Shown here: one piece after another, positions 21,964 to 22,238 of the stretch
Numbering within the stretch: the stretch's first letter is position 1
How the letters are laid out: each line of letters starts with the position of its first letter
Source: Smittium culicis
Lineage: Eukaryota > Kickxellomycota > Harpellomycetes > Harpellales > Legeriomycetaceae
Assembly (NCBI GenBank): GCA_001970855.1
Contig: LSSN01003273.1
Location: 1-22,238 of the forward strand
Reading direction: 5' to 3'
Length of the DNA: 22,238 nt
Position numbers and translations under genes: made by a program
Notes under the pieces: model-generated
The model's database searches: none
Told to the model about the DNA's origin: nothing
What the model saw: only the letters and a program-made list of their open reading frames with translations

Positions 21964-22238
21964 CCGCATGTTGAAGTTTTATCGAAGGATATGAAATTTG
22001 GAATAAGAGCGAAATAGTATAAAAATAATTAAATTTTTTTTTAAAATTTCACCCACCTCCCCTATGCCGCTCTAGATGCTCCGTAACCACCTGTAATAGA
22101 TTCAATAGGGCTGTAAATCACTCTTATTATGAAATTTAAATGAATTTTCAATCGGATTTTATCCAAAAATTTTCGCTGTTTCCATCTCGAAATTTAGACT
22201 GGCAGTTCAAGCGTGGAACTGGATAAAAGATATTTTAG
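21964..22238. other. Right edge with raised G+C and short coding-like frames
   Basis: After an AG at 21962-21963, a 17-residue plus-strand peptide (PHVEVLSKDMKFGIRAK) runs to TAG 22015-22017. On the minus strand, after an AG at 22112-22111, a 15-residue peptide (PIESITGGYGASRAA) ends at TAG 22064-22062. On the plus strand an ATG at 22140 opens 28 codons, ending in LDWQFKRGTG, before TAA 22224-22226. Composition here is clearly less A+T-rich than in the preceding 3 kb. These may be terminal exons of genes beyond the edge or a decayed element. I recognise none of the peptides and found no convincing donors inside the window. Confidence 0.25.

Noticed and set aside
1..22238. CRISPR arrays, rRNA genes, spliceosomal RNAs or organelle DNA.
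   Set aside because: No regular spaced repeats, conserved rRNA/snRNA blocks or organellar coding sequences were seen. The repeats present fit a TTAA-type element family.

Overview
The window is nuclear DNA from a very A+T-rich eukaryote. Five spliced protein genes can be rebuilt with standard GT-AG introns and the standard genetic code. Most introns are 67-183 nt and one is 322 nt. The gene set (a Pol III initiation factor, an ESCRT-III protein, a SNARE, a ribosome-linked chaperone and a box C/D snoRNP core protein) is universal eukaryotic housekeeping. The intron style, the acidic BRF1 tail and the look of the proteins suggest a fungus or fungal relative, but this is an inference and not a placement.

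Layout, left to right: 1-1734 is non-coding, apart from a broken coding-like frame on the minus strand just before BRF1. BRF1 (1735-4284, +, six exons) and CHM7/CHMP7 (4701-6642, +, five exons) follow in tandem. YKT6 (6960-7840, -, three exons) converges on CHM7. A 1.6 kb divergent spacer separates YKT6 from BCP1 (9446-10682, +, two exons) and carries two abutting copies of a short TTAA-flanked repeat. BCP1 and NOP56 (12354-14088, -, two exons, the first coding exon being the ATG alone) converge across a 1.7 kb A+T-rich spacer. From 14089 to the right edge there is about 8 kb with no recognisable gene. This holds most copies of the same repeat family, a 142-bp tandem repeat and simple A+T tracts, and base composition rises at the extreme right edge.

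The genes do not form one pathway. BRF1 (tRNA/5S transcription), NOP56 (rRNA methylation and processing) and BCP1 (chaperone and escort for a ribosomal protein) share a link to the translation machinery. CHM7 and YKT6 act in membrane remodelling and fusion. The most notable non-genic content is a family of roughly 187-bp elements with CCCTTTC...GAAAGGG ends. The best copy is flanked by perfect TTAA duplications, and several copies carry a subterminal hairpin. They look like non-autonomous piggyBac-type elements (MITEs). No autonomous transposase and no clearly new biochemical system is visible in the window.
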